This document shows, piece after piece, positions 45,711-56,420 of a DNA stretch of 64,000 nucleotides. A program made the position numbers and the translations under genes. The notes under the pieces were generated by a model. The model was not told the origin of the DNA, searched no databases, and was given only the letters and a program-made list of their open reading frames with translations. The stretch comes from Pseudoalteromonas rubra (GTDB taxonomy: Bacteria; Pseudomonadota; Gammaproteobacteria; Enterobacterales; Alteromonadaceae). The DNA lies in contig NZ_PNCJ01000008.1 of the NCBI RefSeq assembly GCF_005887115.1, forward strand, positions 217,065 through 281,064, read 5' to 3'. How positions within the stretch are numbered: position 1 is the first letter of the stretch; every line of letters starts with the position of its first letter.

Positions 45711-48557
45711 ATGGATAAAACCTACAATCCGCAAGATATCGAACAGTCTTTGTACCAAGGCTGGGAAGAGAATGGCTACTTTAAGCCATCAGGTCAGGGC
45801 GATGCCTATTCGATCATGATCCCGCCACCGAATGTCACGGGTAGCCTGCACATGGGCCACGCTTTCCAGGACACCATCATGGACACCCTGATCCGCTACC
45901 AGCGTATGCAGGGCAAAAATACTTTATGGCAGGTGGGAACGGACCATGCCGGTATCGCAACTCAAATGGTGGTTGAGCGTAAACTGGCAGCCGAAGAAGG
46001 CAAAACCCGTCATGATTTGGGCCGCGATGAATTCATCGACCGTATCTGGCAGTGGAAAAACGAGTCAGGTGGCACCATCACAAAACAGCTACGTCGCCTT
46101 GGCGCGTCAGTAGACTGGGATCGTGAGCGCTTTACCATGGACGACGGCCTGTCAGAAGCGGTGAAAGAAGTGTTTGTTCGTCTGTATAAAGATGACCTGA
46201 TCTACCGCGGTAAGCGCCTGGTGAACTGGGATCCGAAACTGCACACTGCGATTTCTGATCTGGAAGTAGAAAACAAAGACAAGCAGGGCCACATGTGGAA
46301 CCTGCGCTACCCGCTGGCCGATGGCGTTAAAACCAAAGACGGTAAAGACTACATAGTCGTTGCAACAACGCGTCCTGAAACCATGCTGGGTGACACGGGT
46401 GTGGCAGTCAATCCGGATGATGAGCGTTATCAGGACCTGATCGGCAAAGAGATCTTACTGCCAATCGTCAACCGTCGTATCCCAATCGTTGCCGACGAAC
46501 ACGCAGACATGGAAAAAGGCACTGGTTGTGTGAAGATCACACCAGCGCACGACTTCAACGATAACGAAGTTGGTAAGCGTCATCAGCTGCCTATGATCAA
46601 CGTATTCAACAAAGATGCGGCGATTTTAAGCGAAGGCGAAACCTTCACTTTTGATGGCAAGCCACTGGAGCTGGATGCGCCATTACCTGAGCGCTTCCAT
46701 GGCCTGGACCGTTTCGATGCCCGTAAACTGATCGTTGACGAGTTTGAGCAAGCCGGCCTGCTGGAAAAAATCGACGACCACAGCCTGACCGTGCCATACG
46801 GCGACCGCTCTGGTGTCGTCATCGAGCCGCTGCTGACTGACCAATGGTATGTACGCGTTGCGCCACTGGCTGAGCCAGCAATCAAAGCCGTTGAAGACGG
46901 CGACATCCAGTTTGTGCCTAAACAGTACGAAAACATGTACTTCTCCTGGATGCGTGATATTCAGGACTGGTGTATTTCTCGTCAGCTGTGGTGGGGACAC
47001 CGTATTCCGGCCTGGTACGACAACGAAGGCAATGTATACGTTGGCCGCGACGAAGCCGAAGTACGCCGCGACAACAACCTGGCAGATGACGTGGTGCTGA
47101 GCCAGGACGATGACGTACTGGACACCTGGTTCTCCTCTGCGCTGTGGACCTTCTCAACGCAAGGCTGGCCAGAGAACACTGACGACCTGAAAATGTTCCA
47201 CCCGTCAGACACGCTGGTAACCGGTTTCGACATCATTTTCTTCTGGGTTGCCCGGATGATCATGATGACACTGCACTTTGTGAAAGACGACCAAGGCAAG
47301 CCCCAGGTACCATTCAAAACCGTTTACGTGACCGGTCTGATCCGCGACGAAAATGGCGACAAGATGTCAAAGTCGAAAGGTAACGTACTGGATCCACTGG
47401 ACATGATCGATGGTATCGATCTGGAAAGCCTGGTTCAAAAACGTACCGGTAACATGATGCAGCCACAGCTGGCCGCTAAGATTGAAAAGAACACCCGCAA
47501 GACCTTTGCGGATGGTATTGAAGCACACGGCACCGACGCGCTGCGCTTTACCCTGGCGGCCATGGCCTCAACCGGTCGTGATATCAACTGGGATATGAAC
47601 CGTCTCGAAGGGTACCGTAACTTCTGTAATAAGCTGTGGAACGCCAGCCGTTACGTGCTGATGAACACCGAAGAGCAGGATTGTGGCTTCAACGGTGGCG
47701 AGATGCAGGTCTCTCTGGCCGATCGCTGGATTTTGGGCCAGTTCCAAAACACAGTGAAAACCTTCAGTGAGCACCTGGACAACTACCGCTTTGACCTGGC
47801 AGCGAACACCATTTATGAGTTCACCTGGAACCAGTTCTGTGACTGGTATCTGGAGCTGACCAAGCCAATTCTGTTCAAGGGCAACGAAGCGCAACAACGC
47901 GGTACACGTCATACCCTGATCACTGTGCTCGAAGGCCTGCTGCGCGTAATGCACCCGCTAATGCCTTACATCACAGAAACCATCTGGCAGCGTGTTGCAC
48001 CGCTGGCTGGGATCGAAGCCAATACCATCATGCTACAGAGCTTCCCGCAGTTTGATGCGTCGCAGGTAGACACACAAGCGATGGAAGACCTGGAGTGGGT
48101 TAAGCAGTTCATCCTGGCTATTCGTAACATCCGTGGGGAAATGGACATCAGCCCAAGCAAACCGCTTGGTGTATTACTGGCCAATGTGTCTGAGCAAGAT
48201 CAGCGTCGTCTGGACGACAACCAGGCCTTCCTGAGTTCACTGGCTAAACTGGAAGACATCAAGGTACTGGCAAGCAAAGACGATGCGCCGGCATCGGCAA
48301 CGGCCTTTATCGGCGATTTGGAGATCATGATCCCAATGGCGGGTCTGATTGACGTTGAAGCCGAAATGGCCCGTATCGCCAAGCAGCTTGAAAAAGCAGA
48401 AAAAGGTCTGGCACAGGTTGAGAAAAAGCTGGCAAACGAGAAGTTCGTCAACAACGCCCCTGCGGCGGTACTAGACAAAGAAAAGGCCAAACTGGCCGAG
48501 TACAGCGATGCCAAAGCTAAGTTGCTTGAGCAAAAAGCGAAAATTGAAAGCCTGTAA
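45711..48557 (+). CDS. valS: Valyl-tRNA synthetase
   Basis: A 948-residue class Ia aminoacyl-tRNA synthetase. The HIGH-type motif is [14 protein letters not shown] near residue 44 and the KMSKS loop is [13 protein letters not shown] near residue 550. Between them is the CP1 editing domain ([15 protein letters not shown]). The C-terminal coiled-coil arm that binds tRNA-Val starts around [19 protein letters not shown]. The size is normal. It ends the pepA-holC-valS group and is followed by a strong terminator. Confidence 0.97.
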   Translation: MDKTYNPQDIEQSLYQGWEENGYFKPSGQGDAYSIMIPPPNVTGSLHMGHAFQDTIMDTLIRYQRMQGKNTLWQVGTDHAGIATQMVVERKLAAEEGKTRHDLGRDEFIDRIWQWKNESGGTITKQLRRLGASVDWDRERFTMDDGLSEAVKEVFVRLYKDDLIYRGKRLVNWDPKLHTAISDLEVENKDKQGHMWNLRYPLADGVKTKDGKDYIVVATTRPETMLGDTGVAVNPDDERYQDLIGKEILLPIVNRRIPIVADEHADMEKGTGCVKITPAHDFNDNEVGKRHQLPMINVFNKDAAILSEGETFTFDGKPLELDAPLPERFHGLDRFDARKLIVDEFEQAGLLEKIDDHSLTVPYGDRSGVVIEPLLTDQWYVRVAPLAEPAIKAVEDGDIQFVPKQYENMYFSWMRDIQDWCISRQLWWGHRIPAWYDNEGNVYVGRDEAEVRRDNNLADDVVLSQDDDVLDTWFSSALWTFSTQGWPENTDDLKMFHPSDTLVTGFDIIFFWVARMIMMTLHFVKDDQGKPQVPFKTVYVTGLIRDENGDKMSKSKGNVLDPLDMIDGIDLESLVQKRTGNMMQPQLAAKIEKNTRKTFADGIEAHGTDALRFTLAAMASTGRDINWDMNRLEGYRNFCNKLWNASRYVLMNTEEQDCGFNGGEMQVSLADRWILGQFQNTVKTFSEHLDNYRFDLAANTIYEFTWNQFCDWYLELTKPILFKGNEAQQRGTRHTLITVLEGLLRVMHPLMPYITETIWQRVAPLAGIEANTIMLQSFPQFDASQVDTQAMEDLEWVKQFILAIRNIRGEMDISPSKPLGVLLANVSEQDQRRLDDNQAFLSSLAKLEDIKVLASKDDAPASATAFIGDLEIMIPMAGLIDVEAEMARIAKQLEKAEKGLAQVEKKLANEKFVNNAPAAVLDKEKAKLAEYSDAKAKLLEQKAKIESL

Positions 48558-48581
48558 CAATCATTAATTGTTGTTTATTTT

Positions 48582-48615
48582 AAAAAAGGAAGCCGCTAAG
48601 CGGCTTCCTTTTTTT
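48582..48615 (+). terminator. Intrinsic terminator after valS
   Basis: AAAAAAGGAAGCCG-CTAAG-CGGCTTCCTTTTTTT forms an 8-bp GC-rich stem, extended by A-T pairs, with a 5-nt loop. It starts 25 bp after the stop. Confidence 0.88.
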
Positions 48616-49567
48616 AGGCCATAAAAACGCTAAAGTGAGTTAACAGTGAGACTGGACGAACTCAGGCAATAAAACGCTGATTTGCATTCCGGGCAAAGAG
48701 CCGTGTCGAGGAGTTTCTCCCTTTAATACAATTCACTCATGATAAACCGCAAAGAAATAAATGAACTTTCGTATTCAGCTTTAGTAACAGCCTTGGTATG
48801 TAAATCCAGAATGATTGCATAAACGCTAAATATCGAGTCTGGGAAAGATAATACGTGAGGTAATTACACCGTATATTAGATAGTAAGCAATTAGTAGAAT
48901 ATCAATCGGGCATGGTCTGTAATCAACTGCAGTTTAAAAATAACAGTAAGCTTCAGCTTTCACCACTATGTCATCTAATTACATAGCAACGTATCGGTGA
49001 AGCGTTTCTAAGCAATGAGCAAGTGGGCCTAAATAACTACCCGATAGTTATGCATACCACAAGTTTTGGCAACACAATGAGTAAGCCCATAACCACTTGT
49101 TGTATCACATACGATGAGGGGATCCGTACCACCAGCAACTTGAGGGGTCATATTGCGCGGCATGTTATTGCAGTCAGAAGAGAGACTTTTCATTTATTCT
49201 TGTTTAACATAGTCATTTCCTTTGTTGTTTAAGCTAAACGCTCCACCTTGGCTGCAAATTGAATGTAATCCAAAACACCTCACTCACCAAAAACCATAAA
49301 AACAACAGCTTACACCAAAACATGAGCGAAAAGCGAAAGCCTGTAGTATTTTTACCAGGGTATGCGACTTAATCTTGATCGTAAACCAGGGTGGTTTATT
49401 CATTGCACACACTGCTCGGTAAATCGATTAACCGAATCCTGGCTTGCACAAATAAGCAGCCCGTCATCAGGACACAATTCGGTATTGAAATCGACGGATT
49501 AGAATCAGATTAACCCAGTCGTGATATCCAGCAGTGGCGCCGAATATCGCCCTTCAACGGCACCTAA
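48616..49567. other. About 950 bp without a conventional gene
   Basis: AT-rich sequence between the valS terminator and the 3' end of the GlxA-type regulator. The only protein-like signal I find is the small minus-strand peptide at 49029-49210. A 69-codon plus-strand frame at 49023-49232 runs antisense to that peptide and has no ribosome site. Near 49.5 kb there is a short protein-like minus-strand fragment without a start, directly behind the regulator gene. No repeat or RNA gene was recognised. Confidence 0.5.
49029..49193 (-). CDS. Candidate double-glycine (RiPP-like) precursor peptide
   Basis: A 54-residue peptide missed by standard length cut-offs. The leader-like first 22 residues (KSLSSDCNNMPRNMTPQVAGG) end in a double-glycine site, and the following 32-residue tail holds three Cys (VCDTTSG, THCVAKTCGM) plus several Thr and Ser. 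This organisation is that of ribosomally made peptides processed by C39-type exporters, such as lanthipeptide-like precursors. A strong ribosome site (AAAGGA) precedes not this ATG but one at 49210, which opens a 6-codon frame ending in ATGA over the ATG at 49193. Either translation is coupled, or a one-base deletion broke an original start at 49210. No modifying enzyme or exporter is nearby. Confidence 0.5.
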   Translation of the reverse strand: MKSLSSDCNNMPRNMTPQVAGGTDPLIVCDTTSGYGLTHCVAKTCGMHNYRVVI

Positions 49568-50575
49568 TCAATCAGACCCCCTATGCCTGCTCATATAGTT
49601 TCGATACGCCAGGGGGCTGCGACCATACTGCTTTTTAAACCTTTTGCCCAGCACACTTGCGCAACTATACCCACATTGCAGCGCAATATGCTCGACCTGT
49701 ATTTTGGTGCTGACCAGCAACTTGGCTGCTCTCTCTAGACGCAAGTTTTGCAGATAGCCCTGAGGTGTCAGCCCGGTCTCACTGGCGAAACGCCGATTCA
49801 GGTTACGAGCACTCATATGAAACTGTCTGGCAATGTCCTGATTCGTCGGCGCCTGATAATAATGACGCTCTAGCCAATCACGGACAGCACTGATCAACAT
49901 ATCCCGGCTGTTCGCATCAGCGACCTCAACGGGTGGTTGCACGTGGTAGTCCAGCATAAAATATCTGGCACATACCTGAGCCAGTGCCTCACCACTGTAC
50001 TTGCGTACTAACTGATATATCACCTCAAATGTTGGACTGAGCCCTGCACTACTCCACACTTTTCCTGACGTCAGGTACTGTTTATCCGTCCTCACTCGGT
50101 TACCCGGATATAAAGAGCGAAAAAGACTTTGAAACGCGAAGTGTAATGTAATGTCTTCACCAAATAATACGCCGGCTTCAGCCAGAAAAAAGGCGCCACT
50201 GGTGATGCTGACAAAATGTGCACCTGAGCGCTGCTGGTGCCTCAGCCAGTCGAAAACCTGACTGTACTGCGCAAGCGCCTTGGGTGTGATAGACCAGATT
50301 GCAGGTATTACAACGACATCGTAATGCTCAGCATCGAGTGGACGCAAAGGAAACTGACACGGCGAAAGGCCCTTTGGATACATATCAGGTTCATGTAAAA
50401 AGTGCGTGTTGTAGGTTGGCGTATCATAGTGCCCGGCCTGCTCTCTGAGCATATTGATACCTGTAAACACATCGACAATGAGTGCGATACTCCCCGACCA
50501 GTATTGTTCCGGCATAAAAAACGCAATCTGAATCGTCCGCTGGGATACGTCACTACAGCTGGTTATCTTGTCCAT
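49568..50575 (-). CDS. GlxA-type AraC family transcriptional regulator
   Basis: A 335-residue regulator with an N-terminal DJ-1/PfpI-like class I glutamine amidotransferase domain (about 15-185; YDVVVIPAIWS and HFVSITSGAFFLAEAG, where the nucleophile Cys is replaced by Ser/Gly) and a C-terminal AraC HTH pair (NQDIARQFHMSARNLNRRFASETGLTPQGYLQNLRLERAAKLL and VEHIALQCGYSCASVLGKRFKKQYGRSPLAYR). It is divergent from the alpha/beta hydrolase gene with 108 bp between, so regulation of that gene is likely (inference). Confidence 0.9.
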   Translation of the reverse strand: MDKITSCSDVSQRTIQIAFFMPEQYWSGSIALIVDVFTGINMLREQAGHYDTPTYNTHFLHEPDMYPKGLSPCQFPLRPLDAEHYDVVVIPAIWSITPKALAQYSQVFDWLRHQQRSGAHFVSITSGAFFLAEAGVLFGEDITLHFAFQSLFRSLYPGNRVRTDKQYLTSGKVWSSAGLSPTFEVIYQLVRKYSGEALAQVCARYFMLDYHVQPPVEVADANSRDMLISAVRDWLERHYYQAPTNQDIARQFHMSARNLNRRFASETGLTPQGYLQNLRLERAAKLLVSTKIQVEHIALQCGYSCASVLGKRFKKQYGRSPLAYRNYMSRHRGSD

Positions 50576-50683
50576 TTTGAACCACTTTAAGGCTTATTTA
50601 GTCCAATATTAATAAAGCTGACTTGCTAATATCAACGCTTCAGACAGACCCGCTGAATACTTAAACAGTCACGGAGCACTAAA

Positions 50684-51541
50684 ATGACGCAAGAAATCAC
50701 AATCCAGACTCAGGATGGCATAGCGTTGAGCGCAACTTTGTACTTACCAGATAAGCCAATCACAGGGGGTGTTGTGATCAACTCCGCAACCGCCGTTAAA
50801 CAAACCTACTACCAAGCCTTTGCAACCTTTATGGCCCAGCAGGGCTTCGCCGTGATCACTTATGATTACCGTGGGATTGGCAAATCTGCCATCGCTAACT
50901 TCCGCGATCCGCGCCTGACAATGCATGCCTGGGGCGCCTTTGACTTTGCTGCCATCATTGACTGGACCCAAACACATTATCCTGAGCTCAACTGGCATTG
51001 CATTGGTCATAGCGTTGGAGGCCAGCTGGTCGGGCTGGCCGACAACAACAGTAACCTGAAAAGCGTCTACTGCATTGCATCACAAAGCGGATACTGGAAA
51101 CACTGGGAAGCTTTTCACAAACCAAAAATATTTACCCTCTGGTATGCGGTGATCCCTGTCTTGTCTTTGTTGCTAGGCAGAGTGCCTGGACGCCTGCTCG
51201 GTGGAGAATGCTTACCGGAACGCATTGCCCGACAATGGGCCTACTGGGGCCGCAACCCGCATTATATAGTCGATAACGCCGGACAACCTATTCGAGATGG
51301 GTTTGAGCGCCTGACTTGCGCGATGAAGTTTATCCAGATTGACGACGATCAGGCATTTGCGCCGCCTAGAGCAGTCAATGCGCTGGCTAGCTATTACCGC
51401 AATGCCAGTACACAGATAGAGCATATTCAGTCGAGCGCACAACACGGTGGCCGAGTCGGTCACTTCGGCTTTTTTCGCAGACAACATGCGGCATCTCTGT
51501 GGCCGGACGTGGTGAACTGGCTATACCAACACAGCGCATAG
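50684..51541 (+). CDS. Alpha/beta hydrolase (serine aminopeptidase S33-like)
   Basis: A 285-residue cytosolic alpha/beta hydrolase. The oxyanion-side strand is AVITYDYRGIGKS and the nucleophile elbow is CIGHSVGGQL (Ser in GHSVGG). The acid is probably in IQIDDDQAFAPPRAV and the catalytic His in GHFGFFRR near the end. The substrate is unknown; the family includes monoacylglycerol lipase-like and esterase enzymes. A ribosome site (ACGGAG) precedes the ATG. It is divergent from the GlxA-type regulator, and the stop is 5 bp from the convergent GNAT-nitrilase gene. Confidence 0.85.
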   Translation: MTQEITIQTQDGIALSATLYLPDKPITGGVVINSATAVKQTYYQAFATFMAQQGFAVITYDYRGIGKSAIANFRDPRLTMHAWGAFDFAAIIDWTQTHYPELNWHCIGHSVGGQLVGLADNNSNLKSVYCIASQSGYWKHWEAFHKPKIFTLWYAVIPVLSLLLGRVPGRLLGGECLPERIARQWAYWGRNPHYIVDNAGQPIRDGFERLTCAMKFIQIDDDQAFAPPRAVNALASYYRNASTQIEHIQSSAQHGGRVGHFGFFRRQHAASLWPDVVNWLYQHSA

Positions 51542-51546
51542 CCCGT

Positions 51547-53106
51547 TTACTTAATTTTTTGTTCACCCAGCCAGTTGATGCGGTAAAGATCCCGTCGTCT
51601 GTCCAGATAGTTTCTGACAGACCCCTCATGACGCAGTTCATGCAGTTTCTCCAGGTCTAAGTCGACAATCAAGGTCATTTCTGTGTTCGGGGTGGTTTCA
51701 GCCATAGTCGCATCGTGAGGAAACGCAAAATCAGATGGAGAAAACACCGCTGACTGAGCGTACTGAATATCGGCTCCATCCACCTTGGGCAGGTTCCCCA
51801 CACTGCCCGCCGTCACCACATAGCATTCGTTTTCAATGGCACGGGCTTGCGCGCAACAACGTACCCGCAAATAGGCATTTTTAGTATCTGTCCAAAAAGG
51901 CACAAACAGGATTTGCATCCCCTGCTCTGACAACAGCCGCGCCAGTTCCGGGAATTCCACATCGTAACAAATCAGAATACCAATCTTGCCAAAGTCGGTA
52001 TCAAACACACTCAGGCTGTCGCCACCTTGCATGATCCAGGCACTTTTTTCATACGGGGTCGGGTGAATTTTGGTTTGCGATTCTATGGTGCCGTCGCGCC
52101 GGCAAAAATAAGACACATTATAGAGTGCTTTGTCTTCTATCACCGGAATTGACCCTGCGATAATATTAATGTTGTAGCTGACCGCCAAATGGGAAATGGC
52201 TTCCACCACGTCATTGGAAAACGCAGCCAGTGCTTTGATGGAGTCCAGCGAGTTGTCGTGCGCTTCTATGCCCATCAATGGCGCATTAAACAACTCGGGC
52301 AGCAATGCCAGATCGCACTGATAGTCGGCCAGTGCATCAATAAAGAACTCCACATGCTGAGTCAACTCTGCAACGGAGTTAAGCGGACGCATCTGCCACT
52401 GTACACAGCCCACTCGGGCGGATTTTTTGACCGCACCAAACAAAGGAGATTCATGGCGCTCGTAGTACAGGTTGGTCCATTCCAGTAAGGTTGCATACCC
52501 TTTGGACTCTTTGTCTTCCGGTAGGTATTTATTGAGTACGCGCTTTACTTCAAAGTCGTTAGACAGCTGAAAGCTGAGTATGGGGTCGTAGATTTCTTTT
52601 TTCTTTACCAGCTCAATATACTTTTGTGGTGACATCTCGCTCGCATGGTGTTGATAGTTAGGAATGCGCCCACCGGCCACAATCGATTTAAGATTTAGGT
52701 TTTGGCATAGCTCTTTTCTGGCCTCATACAAACGACGCCCCAAACGCATGCCCTGATAGTCAGGGTGCACAAAGACTTCGGCACCGTACAGCACATCTCC
52801 CTGCGGATCATGTGTGGTGAGATAGGCGTCACCGGTGATTTCATCATAGGTATGGTGGTCGCCAAACTTGTCATAATCCACAATCAGGGAGAATGCCGCA
52901 GCGACCACTTTACCATGGTCTTCAATACAGATCTGACCTTCGGGAAAGCTGCTGAGCTGAGCCTTGAACTGCTTCTCTGACGGGGCGCCTCCCAGATCAG
53001 GGTAAACAATCCCCATCACCTCTTTAAGATCTGCATAATCCTCCACCTCCAGGCTGCGCAGATTGAGTTTATGTTCAAAGTTCTCAGTTAAGTTACTGTC
53101 GCTCAT
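51547..53106 (-). CDS. Bifunctional GNAT acetyltransferase / carbon-nitrogen hydrolase
   Basis: A 519-residue two-domain protein. Residues about 12-200 form a GNAT N-acetyltransferase with the acetyl-CoA loop VHPDYQGMRLGRRLYEAR. Residues about 225-505 form a nitrilase-superfamily hydrolase whose Glu-Lys-Cys triad is visible in LALLPELFNAP, KIHPTPYE and GILICYDVEFPE. This fusion is a known family in proteobacteria, but the natural substrate is not established; amide cleavage coupled to acetylation of the released amine is an inference. It has an ATG start with a weak purine-rich site. Confidence 0.92.
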   Translation of the reverse strand: MSDSNLTENFEHKLNLRSLEVEDYADLKEVMGIVYPDLGGAPSEKQFKAQLSSFPEGQICIEDHGKVVAAAFSLIVDYDKFGDHHTYDEITGDAYLTTHDPQGDVLYGAEVFVHPDYQGMRLGRRLYEARKELCQNLNLKSIVAGGRIPNYQHHASEMSPQKYIELVKKKEIYDPILSFQLSNDFEVKRVLNKYLPEDKESKGYATLLEWTNLYYERHESPLFGAVKKSARVGCVQWQMRPLNSVAELTQHVEFFIDALADYQCDLALLPELFNAPLMGIEAHDNSLDSIKALAAFSNDVVEAISHLAVSYNINIIAGSIPVIEDKALYNVSYFCRRDGTIESQTKIHPTPYEKSAWIMQGGDSLSVFDTDFGKIGILICYDVEFPELARLLSEQGMQILFVPFWTDTKNAYLRVRCCAQARAIENECYVVTAGSVGNLPKVDGADIQYAQSAVFSPSDFAFPHDATMAETTPNTEMTLIVDLDLEKLHELRHEGSVRNYLDRRRDLYRINWLGEQKIK

Positions 53107-53221
53107 TATTACTCCTGCTTGCTTTCAACTTTTTTGTAAGACACTCACCTTGATAAAGATAGTCGCTACTAAATCGGCTCACAAACTGACACACCAAGTC
53201 ACCCGTAGTATGCCCTGACGA

Positions 53222-54220
53222 TCACTCGGCGTTTGCGAGCCAACCCATCACATTAAGTAAAAACCCTTCATTGTGCTCAGCCCCTTCTGAGGCCAGCCCA
53301 TATTTTTCTCCTGATTGTGTATCCACTTGTGAGGAAAACATCATGCCTTCGGCAAATACGGCGACCCGCCCTTTACCAAGCTCAAGTACGGCACCCTGGC
53401 TCCAGCCATCCACAGACATACGTGGCGTGTCCGCCGTGATCTGAAAAGGAACCTGAGGGTTAACCGACATAGCTTGCGGGCCAAGTGTAAGCAATGAAAT
53501 CGCACCTTCTGGCGCTTTGAATGCCGAGCCGCCAAACGAGCGAACCTGTTCGATTTGACCTGTCGATTGGTCTGTTGCTGCCGCTGAAGCTGCACCACCC
53601 ACTGCGCCCGTCAGACCAAACCCTGTCATGGATGCCGCACCAGGCAGCTTTCTCAGCGCAGGCACGATCGCTAAGGTAATTGCGTGCTGTGCTAAGGTAT
53701 TATCATGAGTTGTGAACTGTGCATTACCTACGTGACCATGGCTGAATTCAAACCCCAGTGCATGGGTCAGGTTTTCTATCACTTTAGGAAACGGCGTGTG
53801 ATCGGCCACTAAAAACAACGCGCCACCTTGCTTAACCCACTCTGTCACCACTGTGACTTCTTGCATGGTCAGGGCATTGCCAAAGGGGGGATTCCAGTCA
53901 GCCCGGTGTTTGTCCAGCGCATTGGCTATCACTAAAATATCAGCCTGATTCAGGTGCGCAGCGCTAAACGCAACCTTGCTCGCTTTAACCGTATAGCCAT
54001 CACTTTGTAGTACCTGCGTAAAAGGCCGGAAACGGCCATTCATGGTTAAAAAGTTATGGTGAGCTTCATCGATAAAAACGACCGGACTATTGTCGGATAA
54101 AAAGCTGCGCTCGGTGTTTTGCGGAGTGAAATCAGGGTCGGCTTGTTGTGCACTGTCGGAGCAGGCGCTCAGAGCCAGAGCAAATAAACTTGCCGTCAGC
54201 GTGTTAACTAACCAATTCAT
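53222..54220 (-). CDS. Lipoprotein with GATase/DUF4350-like fold
   Basis: A 332-residue lipoprotein (lipobox LALSACSDS). The mature part opens with PVVFIDEAHHNFLTMNGRFRPFTQVLQSDGY, then a Rossmann-like alternation with ADILVIANALDKHRADWNPPFGNALTMQE and GGALFLVADHTPFPKVIENLTHALGFEF. It ends with GRVAVFAEGMMFSSQVD and EGFLLNVMGWLA, resembling DUF4350 or ThuA-like glutamine-amidotransferase folds that may bind small ligands. No catalytic Cys is evident. I use the ATG at 54220; 19 upstream codons in frame lack a signal character. The function is unknown. Confidence 0.68.
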   Translation of the reverse strand: MNWLVNTLTASLFALALSACSDSAQQADPDFTPQNTERSFLSDNSPVVFIDEAHHNFLTMNGRFRPFTQVLQSDGYTVKASKVAFSAAHLNQADILVIANALDKHRADWNPPFGNALTMQEVTVVTEWVKQGGALFLVADHTPFPKVIENLTHALGFEFSHGHVGNAQFTTHDNTLAQHAITLAIVPALRKLPGAASMTGFGLTGAVGGAASAAATDQSTGQIEQVRSFGGSAFKAPEGAISLLTLGPQAMSVNPQVPFQITADTPRMSVDGWSQGAVLELGKGRVAVFAEGMMFSSQVDTQSGEKYGLASEGAEHNEGFLLNVMGWLANAE

Positions 54221-54360
54221 CTTGCTGTCCTTAATAGCAGATAACGCATGGCCAAGTTGTAGCAAAGATATCGGCAAGTTACCAGAAATAGACGAAAAGG
54301 TGAGCAGCTGCTCGCCGACATCAATGAATTATGTCAGCGAGCAAAGAACATCTATGTGAG

Positions 54361-56286
54361 TTATTGAATACCAATACTTTCACGAATTTTAATCATCTGC
54401 TCCTGCAAGCTGCATTGAATATCCCTTACCTGCTGATTTGAGCCGTTCACCTGTTGTTTCATCAGGGCCATCGCACTGCTGAAGTTATCTACCAGCGAAC
54501 TTTGTTGCTGAGCCAGCTCCATGGCATGCTCAGCCACCTGGCTGGCCCCCTGAGCGCGCTCAGCAACCCCTTCGGAATTACTCTTCAGTTCCTGGGCATG
54601 TTCAGTTTGTTGCTGTGCTTCGTCTGCCAGTGCGCTGATCTGCGACGACACTTTGCTTGAGTTATCGCTGAGAATATTCAGCTGTTCATTGATGTCTGAC
54701 AACGAGTCCTGGGTTTGCTGAGCCAGCTTACGTACTTCATCAGCCACCACTGCAAACCCTCGTCCGTGTTCCCCGGCACGCGCCGACTCAATGGCCGCGT
54801 TCAGTGCCAGCAAGTTGGTTTGCTCTGCAATGGTGCGGATCATTTCAATCACTTTGCCCACATCAGCCACCCCGTTTAACAGCTCGTTGAGACTGGACAA
54901 ACCCTGCTCCACTCGTTGCTGGGTACTGGAACTTGCGCTGAGCATTGACTCGGCATAGCTCACACTTTGCTTCATCGCAGAGAAAGTTTCACTGGCGTTA
55001 TCCGAGACCTGCTGATTAATTTCACTGGCCTCTGAACCCAGCGCTTTGATCTCATCAAGCTGATGCTGATTCTGCTCTACCTGAGAGGAGGTGGTTTCTG
55101 CCAGCTCACTGATACTGGCCAGATTGGTGTTCATATCCTGCATAAAGTCATTGATCACCGCCAGCATTTGCTCCCGTTCCTGCGCTTCACCACGCTGACG
55201 TTCAATCAGCTGATTAAAGTAACTGGCTATTTCGCCAATCTCAGTATTGGCATTCTGACTGTCGATATTTTTCAGCTCATTGCTTTCTATCAGGAACGCA
55301 AAGCCATTGCGGAGCTGGCGAAGTGGCGTCAGTACCTGACTAAACTGCACGATATACACAGCAATAGCCAACAACACCAGTAAACCAATGGCCACACCAA
55401 AAATCGTAAAGACGTTTTGCTTAAGTGTATTTTGCTCTGCCTGCAGGGCTTCTTCAGCACTCAGTACCAAGGCAGAAATCGCCTTAATATCCCCTCGCAG
55501 CTGAGCTATGCCTTGCTGGCGCTGTTCAGCCTGAGCCAAGGTATTTTCCAGGTCGCGACTGAAACGCTTAGGCCAGCTGATCAACTCTGCTTTGATCTCC
55601 AATGCTAAATCTTCTGCCTCAGCCCCCAGAAATAACTCGTCTTCGTCAATTTCACTCATTACCCCTAAGTCGGCCAGGCGGTCTATCTGCTGTGCCAAAT
55701 CCTGAAGGCGACGCACGCTGTTTAACAGGTTTTGACGTGTTTGCTGCTCAAAGTGGATCACCAGTTGATAGGTGTAAATACTGAGGTTGCTGACTTCCCC
55801 ATAGTAATCTGATGCCAGCGCGTAATAGCGTGGTGCAAGCGGATGATCAGGAGCTTTGGCCGTATAGCTCATTAAAGAGGATGCCGAGCCCGACATTTGT
55901 CTGATGGCGTTGTCCAGCAGCGCCATTTCATTGCCCGACAGCTTACCAAGGGCACGGTATTTACCATTAATGTCGCTATCGAGTGCATCAAGTTGATTCG
56001 TCATGTCAGAAGCAAGCACTGAAGGCAACGCTGTCAATTGATGCTGTTTGAGGGTCGCTATTTGTTCGCTGGCCTTGCTGAGCTCCTGGCTGTCACCTGT
56101 GCTCAGATAATCTTCGATCGTACCGGCAAGATCGATCAGTATGGTGTTTTTCAGCGTAACATAAGCGTTGTTTTGTTTGTCTAATTCACTAAAGACCTGA
56201 CTGGCCCAGAACAAAGTGGCGGCCAGCACGATACTGGCCAGAGCCAGTAACACGGCAAGCAGCCGAGTAAAAGTAGAAACACGCAT
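54361..56286 (-). CDS. Methyl-accepting chemotaxis protein
   Basis: A 641-residue chemoreceptor: transmembrane helix 1 at about residues 8-30, a roughly 260-residue helical periplasmic sensor, transmembrane helix 2 ([19 protein letters not shown]), a HAMP-like region, then a cytoplasmic signalling domain. The hairpin tip is [34 protein letters not shown]. It relays attractant or repellent occupancy to CheA. No che genes adjoin, so it is an orphan receptor. The ligand-binding domain has no family I can name with confidence. Confidence 0.92.
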   Translation of the reverse strand: MRVSTFTRLLAVLLALASIVLAATLFWASQVFSELDKQNNAYVTLKNTILIDLAGTIEDYLSTGDSQELSKASEQIATLKQHQLTALPSVLASDMTNQLDALDSDINGKYRALGKLSGNEMALLDNAIRQMSGSASSLMSYTAKAPDHPLAPRYYALASDYYGEVSNLSIYTYQLVIHFEQQTRQNLLNSVRRLQDLAQQIDRLADLGVMSEIDEDELFLGAEAEDLALEIKAELISWPKRFSRDLENTLAQAEQRQQGIAQLRGDIKAISALVLSAEEALQAEQNTLKQNVFTIFGVAIGLLVLLAIAVYIVQFSQVLTPLRQLRNGFAFLIESNELKNIDSQNANTEIGEIASYFNQLIERQRGEAQEREQMLAVINDFMQDMNTNLASISELAETTSSQVEQNQHQLDEIKALGSEASEINQQVSDNASETFSAMKQSVSYAESMLSASSSTQQRVEQGLSSLNELLNGVADVGKVIEMIRTIAEQTNLLALNAAIESARAGEHGRGFAVVADEVRKLAQQTQDSLSDINEQLNILSDNSSKVSSQISALADEAQQQTEHAQELKSNSEGVAERAQGASQVAEHAMELAQQQSSLVDNFSSAMALMKQQVNGSNQQVRDIQCSLQEQMIKIRESIGIQ

Positions 56287-56420
56287 TAGATACTACAGCC
56301 ATATTGATTCAAATTCGGGCGTAGACTATTAATGTTTTATGACAGTTTGATGTAGATTGCTCAGAAATCAACCAGCCAATTTTAAAAACATACTTTTGGC
56401 GTAGAAGAAGTAAATACCTT

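Noticed and set aside
48810..48900. Short minus-strand frame with several Leu and aromatic residues
   Set aside because: Its only ATG (about 48820) has no ribosome site and the composition is that of AT-rich non-coding DNA.
49023..49232. 69-codon plus-strand frame opposite the RiPP-like peptide
   Set aside because: No ribosome binding site and no signal or leader pattern; the opposite strand has both a strong ribosome site and a leader-like peptide.
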